DNA from: Crocinitomicaceae bacterium
GTDB lineage: Bacteria > Bacteroidota > Bacteroidia > Flavobacteriales_D > Crocinitomicaceae
NCBI GenBank assembly: GCA_022425625.1
Contig: JAKMFD010000121.1
Location: 1-54,256 of the forward strand
DNA length: 54,256 nucleotides
Direction of reading: 5' to 3'
Every line of letters begins with the position of its first letter. Position 1 is the first letter of the stretch. This document shows positions 18,079-27,026 of the stretch, piece after piece. The position numbers and the translations under genes were made by a program. The notes beneath the pieces were generated by a model, which searched no databases, was not told the origin of the DNA, and saw only the letters and a list, made by a program, of their open reading frames with translations.

Positions 18079-19151
18079 TGAACTTTCTTATAAAAAACCA
18101 ATTTACTTTCATCTAAATTAGACCCATTATTCAATTCAGAATAATCAGAAAGAATGAGATCAGGCCTACAAGCAGATTGCTCCCAATACTTATTTGCATT
18201 GTGGCTATAACAAAATAGTGAACTTTTAGCTATAATTGGTAATAATTTCGATTTAGGAAAGGCCTGTAAAATCTCTTTTTTTGTTTTAAACCCCGGATTC
18301 AACCATAAATCAATTTCAGAGGACATCCCCAATATTTTTTCAAATGAATAGGCAAGACTACCTGTTCCAGGATCTTCTGAAAATACATAATTCAAACCTG
18401 CATCTTTTAAAAGCTGGGCATGGTAGCTATTTCCAGCCGGAGCATACCAATAATCGCCCGTCATGTTGCCTGAGAGAATTCGTTTTGGATTTGATCCGTT
18501 GATTTTTGTCTTTATCTCACTGTAGTGCGCTTTTATTTCATTGAACTTTATTTTGGCCTCTTCTTGATGACCGGTTAGATAACCAAATAATAGAATCCAT
18601 TCAGCCCGACCCAAAGGATGAAGTTCCCGCCAATCAAAATTAGGAATGCAAAGTATACCAAGCTTATTCAAAACTTTCTCTTTAGAAAAGGAACTTGAGA
18701 AAGCACTATAAACGATAACTTCCGCTTTAGAGTTTAATATTTTTTCAATAGAAACGGATTGTTCCTCGCCCAGCACGATAGGATTGTTTTTTTTAACCTT
18801 AGAATCATAAACATACTTTAAATTGGATACTGCAACAATATGATTTTGCAATCCAAGTTCACTAAGCATACCTATATGAGTGCTGGAAAGACAGGCCATT
18901 TTATTAATTGGTTTATCAATATCATAAGAGCCACTTAATGAATTTGAACTAAAATTAGGTATGCGCAATCGATAAACATTAGACGAATCATCAGGATTAT
19001 GAATTTCAATAAACACTTGATTCCCCTCTTCTGAAATACTGAGCCATTGACTGTATTCACAAATATTCCCGGCCAGTCTCTTATTAGGTTCGGCAGGTGC
19101 AGTTGTACAAGAAGATACTAAAACCAGCAGCGCCAAATAAACGACCTTCAT
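18075..19151 (-). CDS. ABC transporter substrate-binding lipoprotein (iron complex or cobalamin)
   Basis: 358 residues. A lipoprotein signal ends in LVSSC with Cys15 as the lipid anchor. The body fits class III periplasmic binding proteins: ACLSSTHIGMLSELGLQNHIVAVSN near residue 85, SIEKILNSKAEVIVYSAF near residue 132, and WYAPAGNSYHAQLLKDAGLNYVF near residue 232. Association with a FecCD permease suggests cobalamin, heme or siderophore; nothing visible decides which. It starts immediately after the panB stop with no spacer. A C-terminal CRPDLILSDYSEL block replaces the usual family ending. Confidence 0.88.
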   Translation of the reverse strand: MKVVYLALLVLVSSCTTAPAEPNKRLAGNICEYSQWLSISEEGNQVFIEIHNPDDSSNVYRLRIPNFSSNSLSGSYDIDKPINKMACLSSTHIGMLSELGLQNHIVAVSNLKYVYDSKVKKNNPIVLGEEQSVSIEKILNSKAEVIVYSAFSSSFSKEKVLNKLGILCIPNFDWRELHPLGRAEWILLFGYLTGHQEEAKIKFNEIKAHYSEIKTKINGSNPKRILSGNMTGDYWYAPAGNSYHAQLLKDAGLNYVFSEDPGTGSLAYSFEKILGMSSEIDLWLNPGFKTKKEILQAFPKSKLLPIIAKSSLFCYSHNANKYWEQSACRPDLILSDYSELNNGSNLDESKLVFYKKVQ

Positions 19152-19967
19152 CTAATACTGTTCTGATTCATTTGGAAAATCTCCACTTTGAACATCCTTT
19201 ATGTATGCCTTAAATGCCGAACTCATTTGTTCATGAAGATTGTTGTACTTTCTCAAAAATCGAGGATTGAATTCATTATTGATTCCGAGCATATCATGGA
19301 CAACGAGAACTTGTCCATCAACATCTCCACCTGCTCCAATCCCAATTATCGGAATCGCTACAGTTTCTGCCACCTTTTTTGCTAATGCAGCAGGTATTTT
19401 CTCCAAAACTATTGCAAAGCATCCCGCAGCCTCGAGTGCCTTGGCATCCTCAATTAAATTTGCCGCTTCTTGATCTTCTTTTGCTCGAACAACATATGTT
19501 CCGAATTTATAGATTGACTGAGGTGTAAGTCCCAAATGACCCATTACAGGTATTCCAGCAGTCAAAATCCTTTTAATTGAATCCAAAATCTCTTTTCCAC
19601 CTTCCATTTTAACTGCATGACCTCCAGACTCTTTCATGATACGAATGGCACTTGATAAAGCCTCAAGTGAGTTTCCTTGATAAGAACCAAATGGCATATC
19701 TACAACTACCAATGAACGGTTTATTGCGCGAACAACAGATGAGGCATGGTAGATCATTTGATCTAATGTTATCGGAAGCGTAGTTTCATGACCAGCCATA
19801 ACATTTGATGCCGAGTCACCTACGAGTATTATATCCATACCCGCTTCATCAATAATTTTAGCCATTGAAAAATCATAACCCGTAAGCATAGATATCTTTT
19901 CACCAGAATTCTTCATTTCCTGAAGCGTATGTGTGGTAACTTTCTTTACATTTTTATGAACTGACAT
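19152..19967 (-). CDS. panB: 3-methyl-2-oxobutanoate hydroxymethyltransferase
   Basis: Transfers a one-carbon unit from methylenetetrahydrofolate to 2-oxoisovalerate, giving ketopantoate on the way to pantothenate and CoA. The 271-residue length is normal. Seen: [33 protein letters not shown] with the metal-binding Asp, [28 protein letters not shown] and [23 protein letters not shown]. It follows purC by 9 bp. None of the other pantothenate genes is in the window. Confidence 0.97.
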   Translation of the reverse strand: MSVHKNVKKVTTHTLQEMKNSGEKISMLTGYDFSMAKIIDEAGMDIILVGDSASNVMAGHETTLPITLDQMIYHASSVVRAINRSLVVVDMPFGSYQGNSLEALSSAIRIMKESGGHAVKMEGGKEILDSIKRILTAGIPVMGHLGLTPQSIYKFGTYVVRAKEDQEAANLIEDAKALEAAGCFAIVLEKIPAALAKKVAETVAIPIIGIGAGGDVDGQVLVVHDMLGINNEFNPRFLRKYNNLHEQMSSAFKAYIKDVQSGDFPNESEQY

Positions 19968-19976
19968 AGCGTAAAT

Positions 19977-20921
19977 TTAGGAATTTGAGAGGTAGTCTTC
20001 AATATTTTGTTGGATCCGCGCTGGAATATCTTTAATATCTGCCCTTTGAAATGATGTTCCTGTTATTTTTTCAAACAACTCTATATATCTCTCAGAAACT
20101 ACCTGAACAAAGTCATCAGGCATTATCGGCATTTTTTGTCCTTTTAGTCCTTGAAAGCCATTTTCTATGAGCCATTGCCGCACAAATTCTTTAGATAATT
20201 GTTTCTGAGATATCCCTTTAGCCTGCCTCTCAGCATAGCCGTCAGCATAAAAATATCTTGAAGAATCTGGGGTATGAATCTCATCTATCAAAATGATTTC
20301 ACCATCAGAGAGACCAAATTCATATTTAGTATCCACAAGAATCAGACCTTGGGCCGCTGCCATTTCTGTACCTCGAGCGAAAAGCTGTCTTGTATACATT
20401 TCTAACTTTTCATAAATCGCTTTGGGAACTATATCATTAGCCAGTATTTCTTCACGTGAAATGTCCTCATCATGTCCCTCATCTGCTTTTGTAGCAGGAG
20501 TAATAATAGGTTCAGGGAATTTATCATTCTCCCTCATGCCTTCCGGCATTTCAACTCCACAAAGCAATCTTTTTCCCAGTTTATATTCTCTTGCAGCATG
20601 ACCTGCTAAATATCCTCTTATGACCATCTCTACACGTATTGGTTCACACGCCATACCCACAGCCACATTTGCATCAGGCGTTGCTTCAAGCCAATTTGGA
20701 ACAATGTCCTCAGTTGCTTTCAAAAACATAGTAGCCACTTGATTTAAAACCTGTCCCTTGTATGGAATCCCCTTTGGCAAAACATGATCAAAGGCGGAGA
20801 TTCGATCCGAAGCGACCATAACGAGACGTCTGTCATTGAGATGATAAACATCTCTTACCTTTCCATTATAAACTGATTTTTGCCCCGTGAAATTGAAGCT
20901 AGAATTAGTTAGTGCTTTCAT
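19977..20921 (-). CDS. purC: Phosphoribosylaminoimidazole-succinocarboxamide synthase
   Basis: Purine biosynthesis step joining CAIR and aspartate with ATP. The 314-residue length matches the larger SAICAR synthase subtype. Motifs: [42 protein letters not shown] near the N-terminus, [19 protein letters not shown], and [11 protein letters not shown] then [16 protein letters not shown]. Its start overlaps the phoH-like stop by 4 bp. The phoH-purC pair divergent from the SAM hydrolase-gldFG run looks like a conserved flavobacterial arrangement. Confidence 0.97.
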   Translation of the reverse strand: MKALTNSSFNFTGQKSVYNGKVRDVYHLNDRRLVMVASDRISAFDHVLPKGIPYKGQVLNQVATMFLKATEDIVPNWLEATPDANVAVGMACEPIRVEMVIRGYLAGHAAREYKLGKRLLCGVEMPEGMRENDKFPEPIITPATKADEGHDEDISREEILANDIVPKAIYEKLEMYTRQLFARGTEMAAAQGLILVDTKYEFGLSDGEIILIDEIHTPDSSRYFYADGYAERQAKGISQKQLSKEFVRQWLIENGFQGLKGQKMPIMPDDFVQVVSERYIELFEKITGTSFQRADIKDIPARIQQNIEDYLSNS

Positions 20922-21880
20922 TTATCTATATTTTTTGAATCGTATTTTTCATACGCCTCTATAATTTTTGTAACTAATTTATTTCTTACTACATCACTTT
21001 GACCAAGTCTAATAACACCAATTTCCTTCACCTCTTTTAATGTATCTAGAGCAAAAGACAAACCTGATTTTTGACGCGAAGGTAAATCAATTTGAGACAT
21101 ATCACCTGTAATTATAAATTTGGCCGTTGTACCCATTCGCGTTAAAAACATTTTCATCTGCATCATTGTGGTGTTCTGTCCTTCATCCAAAATAACGAAG
21201 GCTTTATCGAGGGTTCGGCCCCTCATAAAAGCCAAAGGAGCGATTTCAATTACCCCGTATTCAATCATTTCAGCTAGTTTTTCTGCTGGTATCATTTCAC
21301 GAAGCGCATCATATAAAGGCATCAAATAAGGATCGAGCTTTTCTTTGAGATCTCCAGGAAGAAATCCAAGGTTTTCACCTGCTTCTACTGCCGGACGCGT
21401 CAAAACGATGCGTTTTACCTCCTTTGCCTTCAAGGCTCTTACAGCAAGTGCTACAGCAGTATAAGTTTTACCTGTCCCGGCTGGACCAACCGCGAAAACC
21501 ATATCGTGCTTGGTTATCGATTCGACCAACTTCTTTTGATTTACAGTCCTTGCACGTATTTTATTACCTCCGTTGCCATGAATGATTACATCTGATGTAT
21601 TTGAGGCACCAATTAATGATGCACCATCCTCAAGCATGAGATTATCAATATTATTTTCTGATAAAGAATCATATTTTTCTAAATGCTTTAAAAGCAGCCC
21701 TATCTTTTGTTCAAAAACATCGATCACGGCATCATCTCCAGATAATGTTAAAGTATTGCCTCTTGAGGCTATTTTTAATTGAGGAAAATACTTTTTGAGA
21801 ACCTTCAAATTTGTATTGTTAATGCCAAAAAATTCAACAGAGTTTGTGGGTTTTACGAGTATTTTTCTTGAGCCTTCCAT
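20918..21880 (-). CDS. PhoH-like ATPase
   Basis: 320 residues. The C-terminal two thirds form the PhoH P-loop domain with [19 protein letters not shown] (Walker A, near residue 132), [29 protein letters not shown] (Walker B) and [14 protein letters not shown]. The N-terminal third resembles the KH-like RNA-binding extension of YbeZ-type proteins. This family is linked to RNA metabolism and ribosome maturation with YbeY. First gene of the six-gene minus-strand run; a partial -7 match (21935-21942, minus) lies upstream. Confidence 0.95.
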   Translation of the reverse strand: MEGSRKILVKPTNSVEFFGINNTNLKVLKKYFPQLKIASRGNTLTLSGDDAVIDVFEQKIGLLLKHLEKYDSLSENNIDNLMLEDGASLIGASNTSDVIIHGNGGNKIRARTVNQKKLVESITKHDMVFAVGPAGTGKTYTAVALAVRALKAKEVKRIVLTRPAVEAGENLGFLPGDLKEKLDPYLMPLYDALREMIPAEKLAEMIEYGVIEIAPLAFMRGRTLDKAFVILDEGQNTTMMQMKMFLTRMGTTAKFIITGDMSQIDLPSRQKSGLSFALDTLKEVKEIGVIRLGQSDVVRNKLVTKIIEAYEKYDSKNIDK

Positions 21881-21925
21881 TAACTTATTTTAATTGCTTT
21901 TAGTCGGTTTTTTTTTATATTCCAT

Positions 21926-21933
21926 TACTTTTG
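21926..21933 (+). promoter_or_regulatory. -7 element for the SAM hydrolase-gldFG run
   Basis: TACTTTTG matches TAnnTTTG exactly, 43 bp before the ATG at 21977, in the 96-bp divergent gap. The nearest upstream TTG is 29 bp away, too far for a standard -33 box, so promoter strength is uncertain. Confidence 0.45.
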
Positions 21934-21976
21934 GTAAAATTATCATTTTAATTAGAATAATGAATCTTCAATACTG

Positions 21977-22846
21977 ATGCAAATCCTCACACTAACCTCG
22001 GATACAGGTCTTCAAGATTACTACATTGCGTCCCTCAAAGGTGCGATACTAAAAACGATGCCTGAGGTACAGATTGTTGATATATCACATTCTATTCAGC
22101 CTTTTGATGTCGCTAGTGCGGCTTTTCAAATGCAATGCTGTTATAAAGACTTTCCCGATGGCACAATTCATTTAATTGGTGTTGATAGCGAACCGCTTAT
22201 TCAACCACCTGAATACTCAGATGCAAGTAGCTTTGTTTCAAGTTACCCAACAGTCATGAAATTTCATAACCAATATTTCATTTCTAATGACAATGGTTTC
22301 TTTGGAGCGTTTCTAGATGACCAAGAACCACAAGAACTTTGGAGATATACAGTAGACCTGAAGAATGTACTTGAACTTAAATACCCAATGAAAAATTGTT
22401 TTGTTCCTTTAGCAAAAAGAATCATTGAAAAAGAGAATCTAGAAACTTTTGCAGAAGCTGTCAACAAATATAAAAAAGCACTCATTCCAAAAGCAGTAAT
22501 AGAAGAATTTATCGTTCGTGGAATCATTATACACATAGACTCATTTGGCAATCTAATAACAAATATTTCAAAAGCCGATTTTGAGCGCTTACCTCAAGAT
22601 GCACCTTATTCAATAAAATTTGCGAATGAGAAATATTACATCGATCACATCAGTGAAACCTATAATGCAGTGCAACAAGGGGAACGTGTTGCATTATTTA
22701 ATGAAAATAATTTATTAGAAATTGCAATAAATAGAGGCGCTCGTCAAAGTACTGGAGGGGCAGATATTTTATTTGGGATGAAGCTAGGTGATCGTTTAAG
22801 AATCGAATCTTCTCCTGCAGGTTCAAGAAAAACTTTGTTATTCTAA
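21977..22846 (+). CDS. SAM hydroxide adenosyltransferase-like protein (DUF62)
   Basis: 289 residues. Members of this family hydrolyse S-adenosylmethionine to adenosine and methionine, and they share the fold of the chlorinase and fluorinase enzymes. Seen: LTLTSDTGLQDYYIASLKGAIL N-terminus, VDISHSIQPFDVASAAFQMQ, GTIHLIGVDSEP, YFISNDNGFF, and HIDSFGNLITNI near residue 181. Halogenase activity is unlikely on family grounds because those are rare; hydrolase is the default reading. It starts a run of five same-strand genes; the next gene begins at its stop codon. Confidence 0.9.
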   Translation: MQILTLTSDTGLQDYYIASLKGAILKTMPEVQIVDISHSIQPFDVASAAFQMQCCYKDFPDGTIHLIGVDSEPLIQPPEYSDASSFVSSYPTVMKFHNQYFISNDNGFFGAFLDDQEPQELWRYTVDLKNVLELKYPMKNCFVPLAKRIIEKENLETFAEAVNKYKKALIPKAVIEEFIVRGIIIHIDSFGNLITNISKADFERLPQDAPYSIKFANEKYYIDHISETYNAVQQGERVALFNENNLLEIAINRGARQSTGGADILFGMKLGDRLRIESSPAGSRKTLLF

Positions 22847-23166
22847 TGTTAGTTCGAGTTGTTCAGCTCACCTTCAAATCAGAAGAATTAGATGGCTTTT
22901 TTGAGGCCTTTGAAGTTCACAAACATAAAATAGCTTCTTTTGAGGGTTGCAGAGGCATGCAATTACTTCAAGAGATTGATAATCCATGTGTGGTTATGAC
23001 ATATAGCCACTGGGAAGATGAAGGTGCACTTAATGCTTACAGAAGCTCTGAACTATTTTCTAATTTATGGGCCAAAATAAAGCCAAAATTCTCGAAAAAA
23101 CCTGAGGCATGGAGCCATGTAATTTATTTCGATGGATTTGATAGAAATCAAGAATTATCACTTTAA
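22846..23166 (+). CDS. Antibiotic biosynthesis monooxygenase-domain protein (ABM)
   Basis: 106 residues, a single ferredoxin-like alpha/beta domain. MLVRVVQLTFKSEELDGFFEAFEVHKHKIASFEGCRGMQLLQEID and the following MTYSHWEDEGALNAYRSSELF are the usual layout of ABM/YgiN-type small proteins. Substrate unknown; most such proteins are not antibiotic enzymes. It overlaps the upstream stop by one base and lies 33 bp before gldF. Confidence 0.88.
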   Translation: MLVRVVQLTFKSEELDGFFEAFEVHKHKIASFEGCRGMQLLQEIDNPCVVMTYSHWEDEGALNAYRSSELFSNLWAKIKPKFSKKPEAWSHVIYFDGFDRNQELSL

Positions 23167-23199
23167 AAATGATTATCTTTAGGGAATTCAAAAAAGGAT

Positions 23200-23931
23200 A
23201 TGCGCGCACTATATTTTAGAGAATTAAGTAGCTTTCTGAGTTCGACTATTGGCTACGTTTTTATACTAATATATCTAATTGCATCAGGCTTATTTCATTG
23301 GATTTTGGCATATAATACAAACCTTTTGGAGGGTTCGGAAGCAGATCTCATCCCCTTTTTTAATCTCTCACCTGTTATTTTTCTTGTTCTAATTCCTGCA
23401 ATCACAATGAAATCATTTGCAGAAGAAAGAAGAACCGGCACGATTGAACTGCTTTTTACAAGACCTATATCTGATTTCGGAATTTTAATGGCCAAATATC
23501 TGGCGGGGTTGACGCTACTCATTATTGCAATTTTACCAACCCTTTGTTACTACATCTCTATATATTACCTTGGTAAACCTGTAGGTATTATTGATGGAGG
23601 AGCCACATTTACCTCCTATTTAGGATTAATCCTATTAGGTTGTGTATTTGTGTCGATAGGAATTTTTGCTTCAGCACTCACAAGTAGTCAAATCATTGCG
23701 TTTATTGTTTCCATGTTTTTGTGTTGGTTTTTGTTTGATGGCCTCCACTTATTAGGAGATTTCGGGCAGTTGGGTGCCATGGATTATATTGTAAAATATT
23801 TGAGCCTAGCATTTCATTATGATTCTATTAAAAAAGGTGTCATTGTTACAGAGGATTTGATCTTTTTCATTTCAGTTATTGTCATTTTCCTTTATGCGGC
23901 GCATGCAGCGCTGAAAACTTTAAAAAGATGA
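23200..23931 (+). CDS. gldF: Gliding motility ABC transporter permease GldF
   Basis: 243 residues with six membrane segments, ABC-2 type. The sequence MRALYFRELSSFLSSTIGYVFILIYLIASGLFHW and the SFAEERRTGTIELLFTRPIS motif near residue 74 identify GldF/NosY-like permeases. With GldG and the ATPase GldA it forms a transporter needed for gliding in Flavobacterium; gldA is not in this window. A TATCTTTA element at 23174-23181 might give an extra internal promoter. It overlaps gldG by 4 bp. Confidence 0.93.
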   Translation: MRALYFRELSSFLSSTIGYVFILIYLIASGLFHWILAYNTNLLEGSEADLIPFFNLSPVIFLVLIPAITMKSFAEERRTGTIELLFTRPISDFGILMAKYLAGLTLLIIAILPTLCYYISIYYLGKPVGIIDGGATFTSYLGLILLGCVFVSIGIFASALTSSQIIAFIVSMFLCWFLFDGLHLLGDFGQLGAMDYIVKYLSLAFHYDSIKKGVIVTEDLIFFISVIVIFLYAAHAALKTLKR

Positions 23932-25700
23932 ACAAGTTATTTAAAGGAGCTTATTATCAATGGGGGATTTTTGCGGTTATACTAATCGCAGTTGTGTTTA
24001 TTAATATTATTGGGCATTTCACCTCCTTTCGAATTGACATGACTTCAGACCATCGTTATTCTCTTGCAGATGGTAGCGTGACCTATCTTAAAAAGATTAA
24101 AAAACTTGAAAACCGCATCAATATTAAAATTTATCTTGAAGGTGAGCTGCCATCAGAATTAAGGTCTTATCGTAATTCATTAGAAGAAAAACTAAAAGAT
24201 TTTAAGCGTTATGCTGGCGACAGAATAGAATATACCTTTATAAATCCTAATGATGGTTCCGATGAGGATAAACAGCTTCTATTTGAACAGATTTATGATA
24301 ATGGTTCAGGGATTTTACCAATGGAAATCAAATTTGCTAAAAATGCAAAAGAAACAAAGCTTATGCTTTGGCCGGGAGCAGTGCTTTCTTTCACGATTAA
24401 TGGCATTCCACAAGAAACCGTTGTGCAGTTATTGCCTGGTACATCCGTGGACCGCCCCTTTTCGATGAATCAAATGCCTGAAGTTGTTGAAAAAGGACTG
24501 AATGACCTTGAATATAATTTAATCTCTGCGCTGCGCAGGTTGTCAACCTTAAAGAAAAAAAGAATTGGATTTCTTCAAGGTCATGGTGAATTAAACCAAT
24601 ACGAAACAAAAATTGCACGATTATTAATCGCTCCGTATTACAATATTCAGGAAGTTGAACTACAAAATAATATTCATGCGCTTGACGATTATGATGCCCT
24701 AATTATTGCAGACCCAAAAAATGTATTTTCAGACAAAGACCTCTACCTTATCGACCAGTTTGTAATGCGAGGAGGAGAGCTTATGTGTTTTATGAATACG
24801 CTTGATATAAACAAAGATACCCTATATAGACAGGGATTTACCCATTCTGAAAGAAAAAATATACGGCTAAACGATTTACTGTTTGATTACGGTTTTAAAA
24901 TCAATGATAATCTAATTATGGATGTCAATTCAATTCCAAAATTTGATAGACGTTTTAAAGAAAGCCGGATCAATTGGTACTACCAATTACTTTCAACGAA
25001 AACAGAACACCCTACAGTTAAAAATATAGAACCTGTTGCTCTTGAGTTCGCCAATCAAATTGAAGCTATAAACGAACAAGTGGTTCCTGTATTGACTAGT
25101 TCTGCAAACTCAAATTATACTGGTCTTGCGCCAATCGTTGAACTCAATATGGCCTCGAACTTTGATGAAGAGCAGCCTAATTTGCAAGCGGCAGAAAAGA
25201 ATACGAGCAACTTATGTTTTGCGGCGACCTCAAATGGAAAATACACCTCGTATTTTAACAACCGAATTGTTGCAGATTTCATAAACAATCCAGATGCCAA
25301 ATTTTTAAAGGAAAGCACAGGGGATTCTAAAATATTCGTTGTTAGTAATGGAGATTTTTTAGCCAATACTTATAGATTGTCCCAAACTAGAAAAGGACCA
25401 AAGGCTGATTACAAAGGTTTTAATGAGCTAAAAATGAATGCAGATGATGTTGCTTTGAATACTAATAGAGCAATAGGTAATCAAGACTTCTTTTTAAATA
25501 TTGTAGACTACATGATGAATGAAAATTTTATGCTCGATATACGAAGTCGTCAAATTGATGTGCGACAAATAGATAAAGTAAAAATTCAGCAATCCGCCAA
25601 CTATTATAAAATGATAAATATGTTGGTCCCTATCGTATTAATTATTCTTTTAGGTCTAGTAATGAATGTTATGCGAAAAAAGAGATTTACCCGCAAATAA
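23928..25700 (+). CDS. gldG: Gliding motility-associated ABC transporter substrate-binding-like protein GldG
   Basis: 590 residues, N-terminal membrane segment (residues 12-32) and C-terminal membrane segment (about 564-583), with a large extracytoplasmic domain between. RIDMTSDHRYSLADGSVTYLKKI and KKRIGFLQGHGE are diagnostic of GldG. It is the presumed extracytoplasmic component of the GldAFG transporter. Translation is probably coupled to gldF through the 4-bp overlap. Confidence 0.93.
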   Translation: MNKLFKGAYYQWGIFAVILIAVVFINIIGHFTSFRIDMTSDHRYSLADGSVTYLKKIKKLENRINIKIYLEGELPSELRSYRNSLEEKLKDFKRYAGDRIEYTFINPNDGSDEDKQLLFEQIYDNGSGILPMEIKFAKNAKETKLMLWPGAVLSFTINGIPQETVVQLLPGTSVDRPFSMNQMPEVVEKGLNDLEYNLISALRRLSTLKKKRIGFLQGHGELNQYETKIARLLIAPYYNIQEVELQNNIHALDDYDALIIADPKNVFSDKDLYLIDQFVMRGGELMCFMNTLDINKDTLYRQGFTHSERKNIRLNDLLFDYGFKINDNLIMDVNSIPKFDRRFKESRINWYYQLLSTKTEHPTVKNIEPVALEFANQIEAINEQVVPVLTSSANSNYTGLAPIVELNMASNFDEEQPNLQAAEKNTSNLCFAATSNGKYTSYFNNRIVADFINNPDAKFLKESTGDSKIFVVSNGDFLANTYRLSQTRKGPKADYKGFNELKMNADDVALNTNRAIGNQDFFLNIVDYMMNENFMLDIRSRQIDVRQIDKVKIQQSANYYKMINMLVPIVLIILLGLVMNVMRKKRFTRK

Positions 25701-25707
25701 TACAACT

Positions 25708-26730
25708 ATGAAAACAAATAAGATACTCAGACTCATTATAGGATTATTGTGTGTAGGTGGTTTGGGATATTATACATTTACGATACTAAAAAAAGATACG
25801 AAGTCAAGTACTGAGCTTATTTCGTTTGCCATTTCGGATACTGCATCAGTTACGAAAATTATTATTACCGATCCCTTTCAAAAGTCCTTCCAAGTACAAA
25901 AAGTAAATGGTGCATGGCAAGATAAGAACGGAGGCTGCGTGACGCAAGCCTACGTTCATAATATTTTGAATGTGGCAAAAAACATTGAGTTTAAAGGGTA
26001 TCTACCCAAAAACTCCCATGAAAACTTCACTGTTAAAATGTCAGCCTCGCATACAAAAGTGGAATTTTTCATTAACAACAAGTGGTATAAAACTTGGTAC
26101 ATCGGACCTTCCGCTCCAGACCATTACGGACAAATCATGTTACTTGACTCCAAAGAGGAAGGAAAAAGTACCGAACCTGTTATGATGAAAATCAAAGGTG
26201 TAAATGGCATTATTGAACCCAATTTCTTTGCGGATAGTCGAAAATGGATATGTACAAACATTTTTAGTGTTCCTCTTGAAAAAATCAAGAAAATTCAAAT
26301 TAGAAATCATTATGACAGCTCTCGAAGTTTCATCATTGAAAGTAAAAACAATGGCTTTGAAGTAAGTAATCTTGGAAATAAACTGCCTTTTGTAGATACT
26401 GCGAATGTATATAGATACCTTCATAACTATAAGAAAATACACTTCGATATAGCAAATTACATTCTTAGTGAAGCAGAATGTGATTCTTTAAAGAATTCAG
26501 AACCTTTTGCGGAAATTATACTTGACAAAAAGGGAGGAGAACAAACGCACCTAAAGTTATATAGAATCATAGCAGATACACCTCAAAGAAATGAATTTGG
26601 AGAGATGGTAAATATGGATATGAATAAGTTTTGGTGCGAGCTGCCATCTGGGGAAATTGTCAAATGCCAATATCATGTTTTCAACCCTCTTTTATTCGGC
26701 CATATTTATTTCTCCGCTATGGACGCTTAG
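25708..26730 (+). CDS. Membrane-anchored protein downstream of gldG (DUF4340-like)
   Basis: 340 residues from the ATG at 25708, 7 bp after the gldG stop; an in-frame ATG at 25666 lies inside gldG and is less likely. One N-terminal membrane segment (IIGLLCVGGLGYYTF, about residues 7-24), then a beta-rich extracytoplasmic body: ASVTKIIITDPFQKSFQVQKVNGAWQ near residue 52 and a second similar half from SVPLEKIKKIQIRN near residue 190. This strand pattern resembles DUF4340 proteins, which often accompany GldG-like ABC systems. Probable accessory subunit of the transporter; assignment by context. Confidence 0.7.
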   Translation: MKTNKILRLIIGLLCVGGLGYYTFTILKKDTKSSTELISFAISDTASVTKIIITDPFQKSFQVQKVNGAWQDKNGGCVTQAYVHNILNVAKNIEFKGYLPKNSHENFTVKMSASHTKVEFFINNKWYKTWYIGPSAPDHYGQIMLLDSKEEGKSTEPVMMKIKGVNGIIEPNFFADSRKWICTNIFSVPLEKIKKIQIRNHYDSSRSFIIESKNNGFEVSNLGNKLPFVDTANVYRYLHNYKKIHFDIANYILSEAECDSLKNSEPFAEIILDKKGGEQTHLKLYRIIADTPQRNEFGEMVNMDMNKFWCELPSGEIVKCQYHVFNPLLFGHIYFSAMDA

Positions 26731-26739
26731 ACTATGTTT

Positions 26740-26779
26740 CTACGTAAAAACACGTAGAGCACTAGTGCTTTTTACGTAG
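26740..26779. repeat. Nested inverted repeat with three CTACGT/ACGTAG arms
   Basis: Outer arms CTACGTAAAAA (26740-26750) and TTTTTACGTAG (26769-26779) are perfect 11-bp complements. Inside lies a perfect 12-bp palindrome AGCACTAGTGCT (26758-26769) and another ACGTAG (26752-26757) that can pair with the first CTACGT instead. The element starts 10 bp after the upstream stop. It could be a terminator/attenuator of the gldFG run or a protein-binding site; there is no T-run after the stem. Confidence 0.8.
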
Positions 26780-26832
26780 TTCTGTTTATGGGTAACTCCC
26801 TACATATTCAAAACTTTATTCAAGAAATACAT

Positions 26833-26861
26833 TTGAAATTTAAAAGTTTAAATTATCTTTA
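26833..26861 (+). promoter_or_regulatory. Promoter for the small RNA candidate
   Basis: TTG at 26833-26835 (within TTTG), an 18-bp spacer, then TATCTTTA at 26854-26861, close to the Bacteroidota sigma-A consensus TTG-N18/20-TAnnTTTG. Predicted transcription start near 26867. No open reading frame of note follows before the hairpins. Confidence 0.6.
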
Positions 26862-26866
26862 AATCG

Positions 26867-26992
26867 AGTTAATAGATTAGTAGTTTAGCTTAGTGGAAAG
26901 TATTTTAATCAATAAGCGATTAGAAAAAACATTATCTCTTCTTATTTCCACTAGTACTGTCTAACCAGGGGCCCTTCGGGGCCCCTTCTATT
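26867..26992 (+). ncRNA. Candidate structured small RNA, unknown family
   Basis: About 125 nt between a good promoter and a strong hairpin. TAGTGGAAA (26891-26899) pairs perfectly with TTTCCACTA (26945-26953); inside, TAATC (26906-26910) pairs with GATTA (26918-26922), extended by TTTT/AAAA past a bulged G. The 3' hairpin AGGGGCCC-TTCG-GGGCCCCT has an extra-stable UUCG loop and stands out in this AT-rich genome. It has no tRNA cloverleaf, no SRP or tmRNA motif. Ends are estimates. Confidence 0.5.
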
Positions 26993-26995
26993 TGT
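26967..26995 (+). terminator. UUCG-loop hairpin, probable terminator of the small RNA
   Basis: Perfect 8-bp stem AGGGGCCC/GGGCCCCT at 26967-26974 and 26979-26986 closed by TTCG, followed by a T-rich but interrupted tail (TCTATTTGTT). The tail is weaker than a canonical U-tract, so it may instead be a stable 3' end structure of the RNA. Confidence 0.6.
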
Positions 26996-27022
26996 TGTCG
27001 TTTGTAAATATTCGTAACTTTG
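26991..27022 (+). promoter_or_regulatory. Promoter giving a near-leaderless transcript for the 27027 gene
   Basis: TTTG at 26991-26994, 20-bp spacer, TAACTTTG at 27015-27022 (exact TAnnTTTG). The ATG follows only 4 bp after the element, so the predicted start of transcription falls on or next to the start codon. Confidence 0.6.
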
Positions 27023-27026
27023 ATAC

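Noticed and set aside
21977-22846. Halogenase (chlorinase or fluorinase) function for the DUF62 protein
   Set aside because: It sits in a conserved housekeeping context without halogenated-metabolite genes; SAM hydrolysis is the common activity of the family.
26881-26955. tRNA-like D-arm sequence TTTAGCTTAGTGG
   Set aside because: No acceptor stem, anticodon arm or T-arm (GTTCGAnTC) can be built around it; the flanking bases pair as a different structure.
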